A stretch of DNA of 64,000 nt from Pseudomonas sp. MM211 (GCF_020386635.1 NZ_CP081942.1:3224001-3288000), one strand, 5' to 3'. Numbered from the stretch's first letter, positions 37,331-46,708 are shown. Notes: generated from the sequence alone by a model not told the origin. A program made the numbers and translations.

Positions 37331-38638
37331 ATGCAGGTCAAACGCTTTTTTGCCGCCGATATGCGCCAAGCCATGAAGCTGGTTCGTGATGAGCTGGGCG
37401 CTGATGCGACCATCATCGGTAACCGCCGTGTGGCAGGTGGCGTGGAATTGACGGCCGCGCTCGATTATCAGGTTCAGCCCGCTCCGGCGCGGCAACCGAA
37501 TCCGGCCCTGGAGGCTGAACTGCGCAAGACGCAGTCGCGTATCGCTTCCGCCCAGGCTGAATTGACCACCCGTGCCCAGCTTGACGCTGGCAAGGATCGG
37601 CAGATGTTCGCCGAAGCGCCGGGCAGTGCGCCGGCCGATAGCCTGAGCGCGGTGCTCGAACGTCAGCAGAAGAAGCCGGCAGCGGCTTCGGTAGACCAGT
37701 CTGCTCTGGAATCCATGCGTTCCGAATTGCATGGCTTGCGTGAGCTGATCGAAATGCAGATGGGCTCCATGGCTTGGGGCCAGTTGCAAGCGCGTCGCCC
37801 TCAGCAGGCCACCCTGTGGCGCCGTCTGCAGCGCATGGGTTTGCCTGCTGATCTGGCACGTACGCTGCTTGATCGTGTCGCCTCGCTCACTGATCAGCGT
37901 CAAGCCTGGCGCATGGTGTTGGCGCACCTGGCACACTCGATTCAGACACCCAAGCAGGAGCCGATGGAAGAGGGCGGAGTGATCGCTCTGGTTGGCCCGG
38001 CCGGCATGGGCAAGACCACCACCCTGGCCAAGCTTGCAGCGCGCTATGTACTCAAGTACGGCGCTGCGAATATCGCCCTGGTGAGCATGGACAGCTACCG
38101 CATCGGTGCTCAGGAGCAGCTCAAGACCCTGGGCCGTATCCTTGGCGTTTCCGTGACTCACGTTGATCCAGGTCAGTCATTGACTCAGGCGCTGGCACCG
38201 TTGGTGCGCAAACGTGTGGTTCTCATCGATACTGCCGGCCTGCCAGCCAACGATCCAGCACTGCGCATGCAGTTGGAGGCCCTGGCAAGTCGTGGCGTCA
38301 ACGCCCGCAATTATTTGGTACTGGCTGCAACCAGCCAGGCGCAAGTGCTCAAGGCGGCGTATCACAGCTACAAGCGTTGTGGGCTGGCCGGCTGCATTCT
38401 GAGTAAACTGGATGAAGCAACCAGCATGGGAGAGGTATTGGGTCTGGCTATTAGCCACCGTCTACCGGTAGCCTATCTGGCAGACGGCCCGCGAATTCCG
38501 GACGATGTACATGTTCCGCGTAGCCATCAGTTGGTCAGTCGTGCTGTAGGCCTGCAGGCTCCGGATGAGCCGAGTGAGGATACGATGGCCGATATGTTTG
38601 CCGGGTTGTATCAAGATCCGACACGACGCGCGGGATGA
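37331..38638 (+). CDS. flhF: SRP-like GTPase FlhF (flagellar pole placement)
   Basis: FlhF (435 residues) marks the cell pole for flagellum assembly. It has a short B domain (MQVKRFFAADMRQAMKLVRD), a variable middle, and an N-G GTPase pair. P-loop GPAGMGKTTT (K228), the DSYRIGAQEQLK switch and VVLIDTAGL are visible. It dimerises with GTP and is countered by FleN, encoded next. It starts 15 bases after flhA. Confidence 0.95.
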   Translation: MQVKRFFAADMRQAMKLVRDELGADATIIGNRRVAGGVELTAALDYQVQPAPARQPNPALEAELRKTQSRIASAQAELTTRAQLDAGKDRQMFAEAPGSAPADSLSAVLERQQKKPAAASVDQSALESMRSELHGLRELIEMQMGSMAWGQLQARRPQQATLWRRLQRMGLPADLARTLLDRVASLTDQRQAWRMVLAHLAHSIQTPKQEPMEEGGVIALVGPAGMGKTTTLAKLAARYVLKYGAANIALVSMDSYRIGAQEQLKTLGRILGVSVTHVDPGQSLTQALAPLVRKRVVLIDTAGLPANDPALRMQLEALASRGVNARNYLVLAATSQAQVLKAAYHSYKRCGLAGCILSKLDEATSMGEVLGLAISHRLPVAYLADGPRIPDDVHVPRSHQLVSRAVGLQAPDEPSEDTMADMFAGLYQDPTRRAG

Positions 38639-38734
38639 TCATGCAGGTGTGGCGAAGCGTTGGCCGTGGTCATTCCGGCAGCGCACAATGGCCATGTGGC
38701 TCTAAAGCGAAGTTAGACAAGGTGTATAGATAAC

Positions 38735-39565
38735 ATGGGTATGCATCCCGTACAGGTGATCGCGGTGACCGGCGGCAAGGGCGGCGTTGGCAAGACCAAT
38801 GTGTCGGTGAATTTGTCGTTGGCGCTGGCGGATCTCGGTCGGCGCGTCATGCTCATGGATGCTGACCTGGGGCTGGCCAACGTCGATGTATTGCTCGGCC
38901 TGACGGCCAAACGCACCCTGGCTGACGTCATCGACGGTCAGTGCGAACTGCGCGATGTTGTCCTGCAGGGACCAGGCGGTATTCGTGTCGTGCCGGCAGC
39001 CTCCGGTACTCAGAGCATGGTGCAGCTCACGCCTATGCAGCATGCCGGCCTGATTCAGGCTTTCAGCGATATCAGCGACAACCTCGATGTGTTGATCGTG
39101 GATACCGCTGCAGGCATCGGCGACTCGGTTGTGAGTTTCGTGCGCGCTGCCCAGGAAGTGCTGGTGGTGGTGTGCGACGAGCCGACCTCGATCACTGATG
39201 CTTACGCGCTGATCAAGCTCCTCAACCGTGACCACGGCATGAATCGTTTTCGGGTGCTCGCCAATATGGCGCACAGCCCACAGGAAGGCCGTAATCTGTT
39301 TGCTAAGCTGACCAAGGTGACCGACCGTTTTCTGGATGTCGCGCTGCAGTACGTGGGCGCGGTTCCTTACGACGAATCGGTACGCAAGGCCGTACAGAAA
39401 CAGCGTGCGGTGTATGAGGCGTTCCCTCGCTCGAAGTGCGCGCTGGCGTTCAAGGCGATTGCCCAGAAGGTTGATGCGTGGCCGTTGCCGGCCAATCCGC
39501 GAGGCCACCTGGAATTTTTCGTTGAGCGCCTGGTGCAACAACCGACTGCAGACACGGCTGTATGA
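38735..39565 (+). CDS. fleN: MinD-like ATPase FleN (FlhG), flagellar number regulator
   Basis: FleN (276 residues) limits flagellar number by binding and restraining the activator FleQ and FlhF. The deviant Walker A is VTGGKGGVGKTNVSVN (K15 and K20), with MLMDADLGLANVDVLLGL and the switch VLIVDTAAGIGDSVV. In polar flagellates FlhG also binds the FliM N-terminal EIDALL motif. Its stop overlaps the fliA start by 4 bases, coupling the two regulators. Confidence 0.96.
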   Translation: MGMHPVQVIAVTGGKGGVGKTNVSVNLSLALADLGRRVMLMDADLGLANVDVLLGLTAKRTLADVIDGQCELRDVVLQGPGGIRVVPAASGTQSMVQLTPMQHAGLIQAFSDISDNLDVLIVDTAAGIGDSVVSFVRAAQEVLVVVCDEPTSITDAYALIKLLNRDHGMNRFRVLANMAHSPQEGRNLFAKLTKVTDRFLDVALQYVGAVPYDESVRKAVQKQRAVYEAFPRSKCALAFKAIAQKVDAWPLPANPRGHLEFFVERLVQQPTADTAV

Positions 39566-40305
39566 CGACAGCCTCTGGACTCCGTATGTACAGCAAGGCA
39601 CACGCACAAGATTCACAGCATCAGTTGATTGAACGTTACGCGCCACTGGTCAAGCGTATCGCTTACCACCTGCTGGCGCGTCTGCCTGCCAATGTGCAGG
39701 TGGATGACCTTATCCAGGCCGGCATGATTGGCCTGCTTGAGGCATCACGTAAATATGACGCCGGTAAGGGCGCTAGTTTCGAGACGTTCGCGGGTATTCG
39801 TATCCGTGGTTCGATGCTCGACGAGGTGCGCAAAGGTGACTGGGCGCCGCGCTCGGTGCATCGCAACAGCCGGATGGTCAGCGATGCGATCCGAAAAATT
39901 GAAGCGAGAACAGGAAGAGACGCTAAAGATCAGGAGGTTGCTGCCGAACTCCAATTGAGTCTCGAAGATTACTACGGCATTCTTGGCGACACTTTGGGCA
40001 GCCGCCTGTTCAGTTTCGACGATCTGTTGCAGGAAGGCGAAAGCGGCGGGCTGCAGGAAGACACGAGTTCCTTGCTGCAAGGGCCTTCGCATGAGCTGGA
40101 AGACAATCGTTTCCAGGCCGCGCTGGTCGACGCTATCAGCAATCTGCCGGAGCGTGAGCGGCTGGTGTTATCGCTGTATTACGATGAGGAGTTGAATCTC
40201 AAGGAAATCGGCGAGGTACTGGGGGTTAGTGAGTCGCGGGTCAGCCAATTACACAGTCAGTGTGCCGCGCGCCTACGCGCACGGTTAGTGGAATGGCGCG
40301 CATAA
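39562..40305 (+). CDS. fliA: Flagellar sigma factor FliA (sigma-28)
   Basis: FliA (247 residues) directs RNA polymerase to flagellin, stator and chemotaxis genes once FlgM is exported. Region 2 (VDDLIQAGMIGLLEASRKYD, then FETFAGIRIRGSMLDEVRKG) and region 4 (LNLKEIGEVLGVSESRVSQL) are intact. The ATG at 39562 forms the ATGA overlap with fleN; an alternative Met at MYSKAH lies 8 codons later. It is followed by 140 bases before cheY. Confidence 0.96.
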   Translation: MTTASGLRMYSKAHAQDSQHQLIERYAPLVKRIAYHLLARLPANVQVDDLIQAGMIGLLEASRKYDAGKGASFETFAGIRIRGSMLDEVRKGDWAPRSVHRNSRMVSDAIRKIEARTGRDAKDQEVAAELQLSLEDYYGILGDTLGSRLFSFDDLLQEGESGGLQEDTSSLLQGPSHELEDNRFQAALVDAISNLPERERLVLSLYYDEELNLKEIGEVLGVSESRVSQLHSQCAARLRARLVEWRA

Positions 40306-40445
40306 GGAATTAGCAGGGCGCTGGAAAACACAGTGAACGCAGCAAAGCCGGGCGCAATAGTTTTGCGGCGTTCCGCCAGGCCGGTTTCACGATTTATAAG
40401 CGCTTCAGAATGCTGATGGCGTTTTAGGACTGTACGGAGGTCGAC

Positions 40446-40832
40446 TTGGACAAGAACATGAAAATCCTCATCGTCGATGATTTTTCGACGATGCGCCGGA
40501 TCATCAAGAACCTTTTGCGTGATTTGGGCTTTACCAATACGGCGGAAGCCGACGATGGCGTCACCGCATTGCCGATGCTGCAAAGCGGTAGTTTTGACTT
40601 TCTCGTGACCGACTGGAACATGCCTGGCATGAGTGGGATCGATCTGCTGCGCGCAGTGCGTGCAGACGAACGTTTGAAGCAAATGCCAGTGCTGATGGTT
40701 ACGGCAGAGGCCAAACGTGATCAGATCATCGAGGCCGCCCAGGCCGGTGTGAATGGCTATGTGGTCAAGCCATTCACCGCCCAGGTGCTCAAGGAAAAGA
40801 TCGAAAAAATCTTCGAGCGGGTCAACGGCTGA
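40446..40832 (+). CDS. cheY: Chemotaxis response regulator CheY
   Basis: CheY (128 residues from TTG) is the single-domain receiver that, phosphorylated by CheA, binds FliM and reverses the motor. DD near the N-terminus ([10 protein letters not shown]), the phospho-Asp in [13 protein letters not shown], Thr in VLMVTAEAK and Lys in GYVVKPFT are all present. GGAGG ends 5 bases before TTG 40446; the usual annotated ATG (40458, MKILIVDD) would be 17 bases from it, too far. So a TTG start adding four residues is more likely. Confidence 0.95.
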   Translation: MDKNMKILIVDDFSTMRRIIKNLLRDLGFTNTAEADDGVTALPMLQSGSFDFLVTDWNMPGMSGIDLLRAVRADERLKQMPVLMVTAEAKRDQIIEAAQAGVNGYVVKPFTAQVLKEKIEKIFERVNG

Positions 40833-40851
40833 TGTCTGCCGCGAGGTTGTT

Positions 40852-41640
40852 ATGGAACACGAAGATTCTCAAGAGGCCGACCTCGAGTCGACTCTGAAAA
40901 GCAATGCCCGCCAACTGGTAAACAGCCTCGAAAAAGGCAACTTTGGCGAAGCGGTACAGCTGATCAATGAACTGAACAAGGCGCGCGACCGTGGTCTTTA
41001 CCACGAAGTCGGCAAGCTCACGCGTGAGCTGCACAACGCCATCGTCAATTTTCAGCTCGACCCCCGAGTGCCACACGCCAATGAAGTCTCACAGATATCC
41101 GACGCTACGGAGCGGCTCAATTACGTTGTGACCATGACCGAGCGAGCGGCCAATCGCACGATGGATCTGGTCGAGCAGAGTGCGCCGTTGGTCAATGACT
41201 TGAGCAGCGAAGCCGATGCCCTGAGCGAGGATTGGGGACGTTTCATGCGCCGCGAAATGGGCGCTGAGGCTTTCCGTGAGTTGGCCAAACGCATCGAGCT
41301 GTTTTTGGCGCGCAGCCAGCGCGACAGCAGCAAACTGTCGGGGCACCTCAATGACATTTTGCTGGCACAGGACTATCAGGATCTGACCGGGCAGGTGATC
41401 AAACGTGTCACGCAACTGGTGACCGAGGTAGAGAGCAACCTGCTGAAATTGATGCTAATGGCCAGTCAGGTCGACCGTTTTGCCGGCATCGATCACGATC
41501 ATGAAGAGTTGCGTGTAGAGCAGAACAAACAAAAAAATACGTCTCATGGTGAAGTTCCACAGATTCATGCCGATAAGCGTGATGATGTCGCTTCTTCCCA
41601 GGACGACGTCGACGATTTGCTGTCCAGCCTGGGATTTTAG
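40852..41640 (+). CDS. cheZ: CheY-P phosphatase CheZ
   Basis: CheZ (262 residues) is a long helical hairpin dimer that dephosphorylates CheY-P. The catalytic Gln is in LLAQDYQDLTGQVIKRV. The extreme C-terminus DDVDDLLSSLGF is the tethered CheY-binding helix, joined by a flexible Asn/Lys/Gln-rich linker. The ATG at 40852 follows GAGG by 5 bases. It lies 19 bases after cheY. Confidence 0.94.
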   Translation: MEHEDSQEADLESTLKSNARQLVNSLEKGNFGEAVQLINELNKARDRGLYHEVGKLTRELHNAIVNFQLDPRVPHANEVSQISDATERLNYVVTMTERAANRTMDLVEQSAPLVNDLSSEADALSEDWGRFMRREMGAEAFRELAKRIELFLARSQRDSSKLSGHLNDILLAQDYQDLTGQVIKRVTQLVTEVESNLLKLMLMASQVDRFAGIDHDHEELRVEQNKQKNTSHGEVPQIHADKRDDVASSQDDVDDLLSSLGF

Positions 41641-41651
41641 GAGCACGTCAT

Positions 41652-43871
41652 ATGAGCTTCGGCGCCGATGAAGAAATCCTCCAGGATTTCCTGGTAGAGG
41701 CCGGCGAGATTCTCGAGCTGTTGTCCGAGCAATTGGTGGAGCTGGAAAGCCGCCCGGACGATATGAATCTGCTCAACGCGATTTTTCGGGGATTTCACAC
41801 GGTAAAAGGCGGGGCAGGCTTTCTGCAGCTCAATGAGCTGGTGGAGTGCTGCCATATTGCCGAGAACGTGTTCGACATCCTGCGCAAGGGTGAGCGTCGC
41901 GTCGACTCCGAGTTGATGGACGTGGTGCTCGAAGCGCTGGATGCGGTCAATGGCATGTTCAGCGAAGTGCGCGAGCGCGTTACGCCAACGCCGGCCTCTC
42001 CCGAGCTACTGGCAGCACTGGCACGACTCGCCGAACCTGCGCCTGCCGCAGCGCTTGCCAATGTTGCAGTCTCTGCACCTGTCCAGCCTGTAGCCCAGAG
42101 CGCTGAGGCATCAGCAGATATTACCGATAGCGAATTCGCACAGCTGCTCGATGCCTTGGACGATGAGCCGCAGCCGTCAGCGAGCGCTTCGGACGACGAA
42201 ATCAGCGATGATGAATTCGAGTCGCTGCTCGATCAGTTGCATGGCAAAGGGCAGTTCGCAGCTGCAGCGACAACCGCTGTCGAAACGGCCGCGCCTGCAC
42301 CAGCCAATGTCTCGAGCAGCGCCAATGGCGACGACATCACCGATGACGAATTCGAAGCTCTACTCGATCAGTTACACGGCAAAGGCCAGTTCGTTGCTGC
42401 TGCCGTAGAGACGCCAGCACCGGCTGCTCCTGCTGCATCCGCCAGTTCTGCAGCGCAGGGCGATGAAATTACCGATGACGAATTCGAAGCGCTGCTCGAT
42501 CAACTGCACGGCAAAGGCAAGTTCGTCGAGCCGACGGCGATCGCCCCTGTTGCTGCCGCTCCGGCCCCTGTGCCGAAGCCAGCAGCCAAAACGGCTGCGC
42601 CGGTAGTTGCCAAGGTCGCGCCCGCACCTGCGCCTATTGCCAAAGCCGAACCAGCCAAAGCCGCTGCCGCGCCGCCTCCGGCTGCTGCTGCGCCTGCGAG
42701 CGAAGCGGAAACCACCGTGCGGGTCGACACCGCGCGTCTGGACGAAATCATGAACATGGTCGGCGAGCTGGTACTGGTGCGTAACCGCCTGGTGCGCCTG
42801 GGACTCAACAGCGGCGACGAGGCCATGTCCAAGGCCGTGTCCAACCTCGACGTGGTCACCGCCGATCTGCAGACGTCGGTCATGAAGACCCGCATGCAGC
42901 CGATCAAGAAGGTCTTCGGGCGCTTCCCACGCTTGGTTCGCGACCTGGCTCGCCAGCTGAAGAAAGAGATCAACCTGGAGCTGGTCGGTGAAGAGACCGA
43001 CCTCGACAAGAACCTCGTCGAAGCCTTGGCCGACCCGCTGGTTCACTTGGTGCGCAACGCGGTCGACCATGGTGTGGAAAGCCCGGAAGAGCGTGAAGCA
43101 GCCGGCAAGTCGCGCACTGGTCGTGTGGTGCTGTCCGCCGAGCAGGAAGGCGACCACATCCTGCTGATGATCACCGATGACGGCAAGGGTATGGATGCCG
43201 ACGTGCTGCGCAGCAAGGCCGTGGAAAAGGGCCTGCTGGACAAGGACGCCGCCGATCGCCTGACCGATCTGGAATGCTACAACCTGATCTTCGCCCCCGG
43301 TTTTTCGACCAAGACCGAGATTTCCGACGTGTCCGGCCGTGGCGTCGGCATGGACGTGGTGAAGACCAAGATTTCCCAGCTCAACGGCACGGTCAACGTG
43401 TTCTCGCAGAAAGGCCAGGGCTCGAAGATCGTCATCAAGGTGCCACTGACCCTGGCGATCATGCCGACGCTGATGGTGATGCTCGGCAACCAGGCGTTTG
43501 CCTTCCCGCTGGTCAACGTCAACGAGATCTTCCACCTCGACCTGTCGCGCACCAACGTGGTCGACGGCCAGGAAGTGGTGATCGTGCGCGACAAGGCATT
43601 GCCGCTGTTCTATCTCAAGCGTTGGCTGGTCAGCAAGGCTGCCCACGAAGAACAAGGCGAAGGCCATGTGGTGATTCTCACCGTCGGCAATCAGCGTATC
43701 GGCTTCGTCGTCGATCAGCTGGTCGGCCAGGAAGAGGTGGTGATCAAGCCGTTGGGCAAGATGCTGCAAGGCACGCCTGGCATGTCGGGTGCGACCATCA
43801 CCGGCGACGGGCGCATCGCCCTGATTCTCGACGTGCCAAGCATGCTCAAACGCTACGCACGGCGTATCTGA
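41652..43871 (+). CDS. cheA: Chemotaxis histidine kinase CheA
   Basis: CheA (739 residues) has a P1 HPt domain (about 1-125, phospho-His49 in GFHTVKGGAGF) and a long Ala/Pro linker. P3 dimerisation (RVDTARLDEIMNMVGELVLV near 355), the P4 kinase (LVHLVRNAVDHGVESPEER, DDGKGMD, GRGVGMDVV) and the P5 CheW-like domain complete it. I see no ordinary P2 (CheY-binding) domain. In its place, residues 156-291 hold four copies of a short motif described separately. It autophosphorylates at chemoreceptor arrays and passes phosphate to CheY and CheB. It starts 11 bases after cheZ. Confidence 0.95.
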   Translation: MSFGADEEILQDFLVEAGEILELLSEQLVELESRPDDMNLLNAIFRGFHTVKGGAGFLQLNELVECCHIAENVFDILRKGERRVDSELMDVVLEALDAVNGMFSEVRERVTPTPASPELLAALARLAEPAPAAALANVAVSAPVQPVAQSAEASADITDSEFAQLLDALDDEPQPSASASDDEISDDEFESLLDQLHGKGQFAAAATTAVETAAPAPANVSSSANGDDITDDEFEALLDQLHGKGQFVAAAVETPAPAAPAASASSAAQGDEITDDEFEALLDQLHGKGKFVEPTAIAPVAAAPAPVPKPAAKTAAPVVAKVAPAPAPIAKAEPAKAAAAPPPAAAAPASEAETTVRVDTARLDEIMNMVGELVLVRNRLVRLGLNSGDEAMSKAVSNLDVVTADLQTSVMKTRMQPIKKVFGRFPRLVRDLARQLKKEINLELVGEETDLDKNLVEALADPLVHLVRNAVDHGVESPEEREAAGKSRTGRVVLSAEQEGDHILLMITDDGKGMDADVLRSKAVEKGLLDKDAADRLTDLECYNLIFAPGFSTKTEISDVSGRGVGMDVVKTKISQLNGTVNVFSQKGQGSKIVIKVPLTLAIMPTLMVMLGNQAFAFPLVNVNEIFHLDLSRTNVVDGQEVVIVRDKALPLFYLKRWLVSKAAHEEQGEGHVVILTVGNQRIGFVVDQLVGQEEVVIKPLGKMLQGTPGMSGATITGDGRIALILDVPSMLKRYARRI
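42117..42524 (+). repeat. Four FliM-like motif repeats within CheA linker
   Basis: CheA residues 156-291 contain ITDSEFAQLLDAL, ISDDEFESLLDQLHGKG, and ITDDEFEALLDQLHGKG twice; the last three start about 45 residues apart. Synonymous codons differ among copies (for example GAGTCGCTGCTC, GAAGCTCTACTC, GAAGCGCTGCTC), so the protein sequence rather than the DNA is kept. The motif matches the FliM N-terminus LSQDEIDALLHG and resembles the CheZ tail DDVDDLLSSLGF, both CheY-binding peptides. Confidence 0.85.
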
Positions 43872-43913
43872 TCGTCCGCGGCACGGCCTCCGTCGTGCCG
43901 CTTAGGAGTGTTT

Positions 43914-45041
43914 ATGGTTGTCAAGGTACTGGTGGTCGACGACTCCGGCTTCTTCCGCCGCAGGGTTTCGGAGATCCTCTCGTCCGATCCCAACATCACC
44001 GTGGTCGGCACGGCCACCAACGGACGTGAGGCCATCGATCAGGCGCTGGCACTCAAGCCGGACGTGATCACCATGGACTACGAGATGCCGTTGATGGACG
44101 GCATCACTGCGGTACGCAGTATCATGCAGCGCTGCCCGACACCGGTGTTGATGTTCTCCTCACTCACTCACGAAGGCGCCCGGGTCACCCTGGATGCGCT
44201 GGATGCCGGGGCGGTGGATTTCCTGCCGAAGAATTTTGAGGACATCTCGCGCAACCCGGAGAAGGTCAAGCAACTGCTGTGCGAGAAGGTGCACAGCATT
44301 TCGCGCAGCAACCGCCGGGGGATCGGCGCGGCGTCCCTGACGCCGCCTGCCGGCGGTAGCCTGAGCCGACCTGCCAGCACTTCGATCACACCTGCACCTG
44401 CTGCGCGGCCACAGCCAAGCGTGAGTCACCCGCCGGCCGAACGTCATTCGTCCAGCACCAGTGCTGCGCCCAAGCGCAAGGCCTACAAGCTGGTGGCGAT
44501 CGGCACCTCGACGGGTGGCCCGGTTGCCCTGCAGCGGGTGCTGACGCAGTTGCCGGCCAATTTTCCGACGCCGATCGTGTTGATCCAGCACATGCCCGCA
44601 GCCTTCACCAAGGCCTTCGCCGAACGTCTGGACAAGCTCTGCAAGATCAACGTCAAGGAAGCCGAGGATGGCGACATCCTGCGTCCCGGGCTGGCCATTC
44701 TGGCGCCGGGCGGCAAGCAAATGATGATCGATGGGCGCGGCACCATCCGCATCCTGCCCGGCGACGAGCGTCTGAACTACAAGCCGTGCGTGGATATCAC
44801 CTTTGGCTCGGCCTCCAAGTCGTACAACGACAAGGTGCTGGCCGTGGTGCTGACCGGCATGGGCGCGGATGGTCGCGAAGGCGCTCGCCTGCTCAAGCAG
44901 GGGGGCAGCCAGGTATGGGCACAGGACGAAGCCAGTTGCGTGATCTATGGCATGCCCATGGCGATCGTGAAGGCCAACCTGGCGGATGCGGTGTACCCGT
45001 TGGATGACATCGGCCGGCATCTGGTCGAGGCCTGCCTCTGA
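43914..45041 (+). CDS. cheB: Chemoreceptor methylesterase CheB
   Basis: CheB (375 residues) demethylates and deamidates chemoreceptors for adaptation. The receiver (1-120) has D55 in VITMDYEMPLMDG. The esterase domain has the triad Ser199 (GTSTGGPVAL), His226 (LIQHMPAAFT) and Asp319 (GMGADGREG). A Pro/Ser-rich linker (about 130-185) is longer than in E. coli. The ATG at 43914 follows TAGGAG. Its stop overlaps the motC ATG. No cheR is in the window. Confidence 0.94.
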   Translation: MVVKVLVVDDSGFFRRRVSEILSSDPNITVVGTATNGREAIDQALALKPDVITMDYEMPLMDGITAVRSIMQRCPTPVLMFSSLTHEGARVTLDALDAGAVDFLPKNFEDISRNPEKVKQLLCEKVHSISRSNRRGIGAASLTPPAGGSLSRPASTSITPAPAARPQPSVSHPPAERHSSSTSAAPKRKAYKLVAIGTSTGGPVALQRVLTQLPANFPTPIVLIQHMPAAFTKAFAERLDKLCKINVKEAEDGDILRPGLAILAPGGKQMMIDGRGTIRILPGDERLNYKPCVDITFGSASKSYNDKVLAVVLTGMGADGREGARLLKQGGSQVWAQDEASCVIYGMPMAIVKANLADAVYPLDDIGRHLVEACL

Positions 45042-45781
45042 TGGATGTGCTGAGCCTGATCGGCGTCATCCTGGCATTCGTCGCCATTCTTGGCGGCAAT
45101 TACCTGGAAGGCGGTCATGTCTCGGCACTGCTCAACGGCCCGGCGGCGCTGATCGTGATCGGCGGCACGCTGGGTGCGGCGTTGCTGCAAACGCCGGTCA
45201 CCGTATTCAAGCGCGCCATGAGCATCCTGCGCTGGATCTTCTTCCCGCCGCAGATCGATCTGCCTGGCGGTATCGACCGGGTAGTGAACTGGAGCATGAC
45301 CGCGCGCAAGGAAGGTCTGCTTGGCCTCGAGGCGGTCGCTGACGGCGAAGCCGATCCCTACGCACGCAAGGGCCTGCAACTGCTGGTCGATGGCGCCGAG
45401 CCTGAGGCCATCCGCAGTATTCTCGAGGTCGATCTCTACACCCAGGAAAGCCGTGACATACAGGCCGCCAAGTTCTTCGAGTGCATGGGCGGCTACGCGC
45501 CGACCATCGGCATCATCGGCGCAGTCATGGGGCTGATCCACGTGATGGGCAACCTGGCCGACCCGAGCCTGCTCGGTGGCGGGATCGCCGTCGCCTTCGT
45601 CGCTACCATCTACGGTGTGGCTATCGCCAACCTGCTGCTGTTGCCCATCGGTGCCAAGCTCAAGTCCGTGGCCATGCGCCAGTCGGCGTATCGGGAAATG
45701 CTCCTCGAAGGCATTCTGTCCATCGGCGAGGGTGAGAACCCACGCTCTATCGAGTTGAAGCTGCAAGGCTTCATGAACTAA
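45041..45781 (+). CDS. motC: Flagellar stator protein MotC
   Basis: MotC (246 residues) is the MotA-like subunit of the second stator pair of Pseudomonas, important on viscous surfaces and in swarming. Four helices are present, with MotA/TolQ features GGYAPTIGIIGAVMGLIHVM and the conserved Pro region. Charged residues in the cytoplasmic loop contact FliG. It overlaps cheB by one base and is followed by motD after 2 bases. Confidence 0.94.
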   Translation: MDVLSLIGVILAFVAILGGNYLEGGHVSALLNGPAALIVIGGTLGAALLQTPVTVFKRAMSILRWIFFPPQIDLPGGIDRVVNWSMTARKEGLLGLEAVADGEADPYARKGLQLLVDGAEPEAIRSILEVDLYTQESRDIQAAKFFECMGGYAPTIGIIGAVMGLIHVMGNLADPSLLGGGIAVAFVATIYGVAIANLLLLPIGAKLKSVAMRQSAYREMLLEGILSIGEGENPRSIELKLQGFMN

Positions 45782-45783
45782 TC

Positions 45784-46656
45784 ATGGCTCGCCGACGCCG
45801 CCACGAAGAACATGAGAATCACGAGCGCTGGCTGGTGTCCTACGCGGACTTCATCACGCTGCTGTTCGCCTTCTTCGTGGTGATGTACTCGATTTCCTCG
45901 ATCAACGAAGGCAAGTACAAGATCCTTTCGGAAACCCTGACGGGGGTCTTCAATCAGCCGGATCGCTCCATCAAACCCATCCCGGTGGGGGACGAGCGAC
46001 CGCGCACCACCGAGCCGGATCGCTCCATGGTGGATGAGGAAACGGCGCAGCAGATCGCCGCTTCTACACTGGAGAATATCGCTGACAGCATTCGTGATGC
46101 CTTCGGCGGATTGCTGCAGAGCGATCAACTGAAGGTGCGCGGCAATGAGCTGTGGATCGAGATCGAGTTGAGCTCCGGTCTGCTGTTTCCCAGTGGCGAT
46201 GCGCTGCCGAACGATATGGCTTTCGAGATCATCGAGAAGATTGCCAAAATCCTGGCGCCCTATGGCAACCCGGTGCATGTGGAAGGGTTTACCGATAACC
46301 AGCCGATCAGAACTGCGCAGTTCCCGACCAACTGGGAGCTGTCTACCGCGCGCGCTGCCAGTATCGTGCGGATGCTGGCCATGGATGGCGTCGATCCGTC
46401 ACGTATGGCCGCCGTAGGCTATGGCGAGTTCCAGCCAGTAGCCGACAACGCCACGGCAGAGGGCAGGGCGCGCAACCGTCGGGTGGTTCTGGTGGTCTCG
46501 CGCAATCTCGATGTGCGGCGTAGTGTAAGTGGCGTGGGCAGTGCCAATGCCCAGCCTGATACGGCTCTGCAGCGGGCTGGCACGCAACCTGCTTCAGCGC
46601 CTGCAGTACAGGCTCCAGCCAATGGGGCCGTCAATTCCCCGTCGCCTGCCCAATGA
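45784..46656 (+). CDS. motD: Flagellar stator protein MotD
   Basis: MotD (290 residues) is the MotB-like partner. Its single helix (WLVSYADFITLLFAFFVVMY) contains the proton-binding Asp in YADF. A plug region and an OmpA peptidoglycan-binding domain (VEGFTDNQPIRTAQFPTNWE, WELSTARAAS and GRARNRRVVLVV) anchor it to the wall. The Ala/Pro/Gln tail is low in complexity. Confidence 0.94.
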   Translation: MARRRRHEEHENHERWLVSYADFITLLFAFFVVMYSISSINEGKYKILSETLTGVFNQPDRSIKPIPVGDERPRTTEPDRSMVDEETAQQIAASTLENIADSIRDAFGGLLQSDQLKVRGNELWIEIELSSGLLFPSGDALPNDMAFEIIEKIAKILAPYGNPVHVEGFTDNQPIRTAQFPTNWELSTARAASIVRMLAMDGVDPSRMAAVGYGEFQPVADNATAEGRARNRRVVLVVSRNLDVRRSVSGVGSANAQPDTALQRAGTQPASAPAVQAPANGAVNSPSPAQ

Positions 46657-46708
46657 AGTGGGCACTCAGTCTCGGCCAGGCGCAGCCTGTTCCGGGAGGA
46701 TGAAGAGT

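Noticed and set aside
42117..42524. DNA-level tandem repeat or mobile insertion in cheA
   Set aside because: Copies differ at synonymous sites and are separated by unlike Ala/Pro linkers, so the repeat is a protein-motif array rather than a recent DNA duplication.
42372..43769. Open frame of 465 codons on the minus strand inside cheA
   Set aside because: Mirrors cheA codon bias, low-complexity His/Gln content, no ribosome site; cheA itself is intact.
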